From: an uncultured Collinsella sp.
GTDB lineage: Bacteria > Actinomycetota > Coriobacteriia > Coriobacteriales > Coriobacteriaceae
Length of the DNA stretch: 5,378 nt
NCBI GenBank assembly: GCA_900552345.1
Contig: URZN01000112.1
Location: forward strand, 1 to 5,378
Reading direction: 5' to 3'
A program made the translations under genes and the position numbers. This document shows, in pieces, positions 4,684-5,378 of the stretch (the first letter of the stretch is position 1; every line of letters begins with the position of its first letter). The notes beneath the pieces were generated by a model. The model searched no databases and had not been told where the DNA came from. It saw only the letters and a program-made list of their open reading frames with translations.

Positions 4684-5378
4684 CTACCCCATGACCGACA
4701 TGGTGAGCAGCACCGCGGCGATGCAGTACGCCACACACGAAATCATGACGGCGATGACGTTCATGGCGGTGCCCGACGTGTTAAGGTCGTGCTCGTCGCG
4801 CCAGAACAGCACCATCAGATAAATCACAGCGCTCATGTTGCCAACCAGGCAAATGACGGCAGCGATATTAAAGCAGCCGGTAAAGAGCTGCTCCTCAAAC
4901 ATAGTGGCATCGGGGAACGCGGCGGTGCGCACCAGCTGCGCGCACAGGTAGGTCACGAGCGAAAGGATCAGGCCCATGCCCGTGCTCTGGAAGAAGAATC
5001 CCAGGTACGGCTTGGGCTCGTCGTCGTGACCGTCGTACTCGAGGAAGTAGTTCTTGACGAACGACACCATGCGCGAGGCAGCCAGCAGCACGAGCGGCAT
5101 GGCGCACATGGGGAACACCACCAGATGCGCGGAGCCCAGCGCCGTCCCCAGCACCGTCGCCATAATGCACGAGGCGATGCCCCACACGACGACCCAGTAC
5201 TGACGATGCACGAACCAGCTGAGCACGTTCGTCGAGTCGTCCGACGCGCTATCGCCCGAGCCGACACCGGCGATCTGCAGGTCCTCCTGATGCTCCTCGG
5301 CGATAACGTCCATGGCGTCGTCGAAGGTCACGATACCCAGGATATGACGGTTCTCGTCGCAGACAGGGATGGCAACCA
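4684..5378 (-). CDS. MgtE-like CBS/membrane protein (C-terminal 230 residues; 5' end beyond window)
   Basis: The visible 230 residues (numbered from the window edge) begin in the last part of a CBS domain (VAIPVCDENRHILGIVTFDD, 1-20), the usual end of the second MgtE CBS repeat. A helix with AMDVIAEEHQED and an acidic linker (about 37-50) follow, then five predicted membrane helices (about 61-81, 84-106, 124-147, 166-191, 204-226), matching MgtE topology. MgtE proteins are Mg2+ channels gated by cytosolic Mg2+ sensing. Here the Gly-Gly-Asn pore motif expected in helix 2 is absent (FPMCAMPLVLLAAS, 88-101). Helix 5 (AMNVIAVMISCVAYCIAAVL) has no acidic residue where MgtE carries its ion-coordinating Asp. 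It may thus be a non-conducting sensor or a channel of altered selectivity. The GTG at 5329-5331 is not a start: the CBS frame continues upstream to the edge. It ends 8 bp before the Nramp GTG, indicating one operon. Confidence 0.82.
   Translation of the reverse strand, partial: VAIPVCDENRHILGIVTFDDAMDVIAEEHQEDLQIAGVGSGDSASDDSTNVLSWFVHRQYWVVVWGIASCIMATVLGTALGSAHLVVFPMCAMPLVLLAASRMVSFVKNYFLEYDGHDDEPKPYLGFFFQSTGMGLILSLVTYLCAQLVRTAAFPDATMFEEQLFTGCFNIAAVICLVGNMSAVIYLMVLFWRDEHDLNTSGTAMNVIAVMISCVAYCIAAVLLTMSVMG

Noticed and set aside
4676..4738. ATG at 4736-4738 as the start of the Nramp protein
   Set aside because: It would overlap the MgtE-like gene by 55 bp and add 21 His/Gly-rich residues not typical of the family. 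The GTG at 4675 has a ribosome site and ideal operon spacing.
3434..4822. 462-codon open frame on the plus strand, antisense to the Nramp gene
   Set aside because: Its His/Arg/Gln-rich translation has no membrane segments or motifs. It is the mirror of the high-GC third-position bias of the Nramp and MgtE-like genes, which have clear family motifs.
5329..5331. GTG as a start for the MgtE-like protein
   Set aside because: The frame stays open to the window edge, and the upstream residues VAIPVCDENRHILGI are typical CBS sequence, so the codon is an internal valine.

Overview
This is a 5.4 kb fragment of high-GC bacterial DNA with strong G/C preference at third codon positions. The gene families suggest an anaerobic gut actinobacterium of class Coriobacteriia, with Collinsella or a relative my best guess. 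They include an NRAMP-related magnesium transporter type known from Eggerthella and an OatA-like acyltransferase. The lineage is inferred from style and families; there is no marker gene. The left end carries a 34-base Nextera library adapter (4-37), so the window begins at a sequencing-fragment end, probably the edge of a metagenomic or draft contig.

Layout: (1) 38-465, minus strand, N-terminal 142 codons of a ribokinase (rbsK), cut by the adapter. (2) 466-651, a divergent intergenic region with a probable rbsK promoter overlapped by an inverted-repeat operator. (3) 652-2868, plus strand, a 738-residue membrane acyltransferase with a C-terminal extracytoplasmic SGNH esterase/transferase domain (OatA architecture), followed by a perfect 18-bp-stem hairpin. 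(4) 2869-3412, about 540 bp without a credible gene between convergent transcription units. It contains a 230-bp AT-richer segment bounded by 32-bp inverted repeats (30/32 identical) with a 10+10 bp palindrome inside, resembling a MITE or other small non-autonomous element. (5) 3413-5378, minus strand, a two-gene operon: a partial MgtE-like protein (end of CBS domain plus five membrane segments), then, 8 bp downstream, an Nramp-family transporter with a strong intrinsic terminator.

The most interesting biology is in the last operon. The Nramp protein has DAGG in place of the canonical DPGN in TM1 and Ala-Pro-Trp in place of Met-Pro-His in TM6, as expected for NRAMP-related Mg2+ transporters rather than Mn/Fe importers. 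Its MgtE-like partner keeps the CBS region and five-helix topology but lacks the Gly-Gly-Asn pore motif and any acidic residue in its last helix. I infer that it may act as a Mg2+-sensing regulatory partner of the Nramp protein rather than as a channel. The other genes are unrelated to this pair: a sugar kinase and an envelope-modifying acyltransferase.
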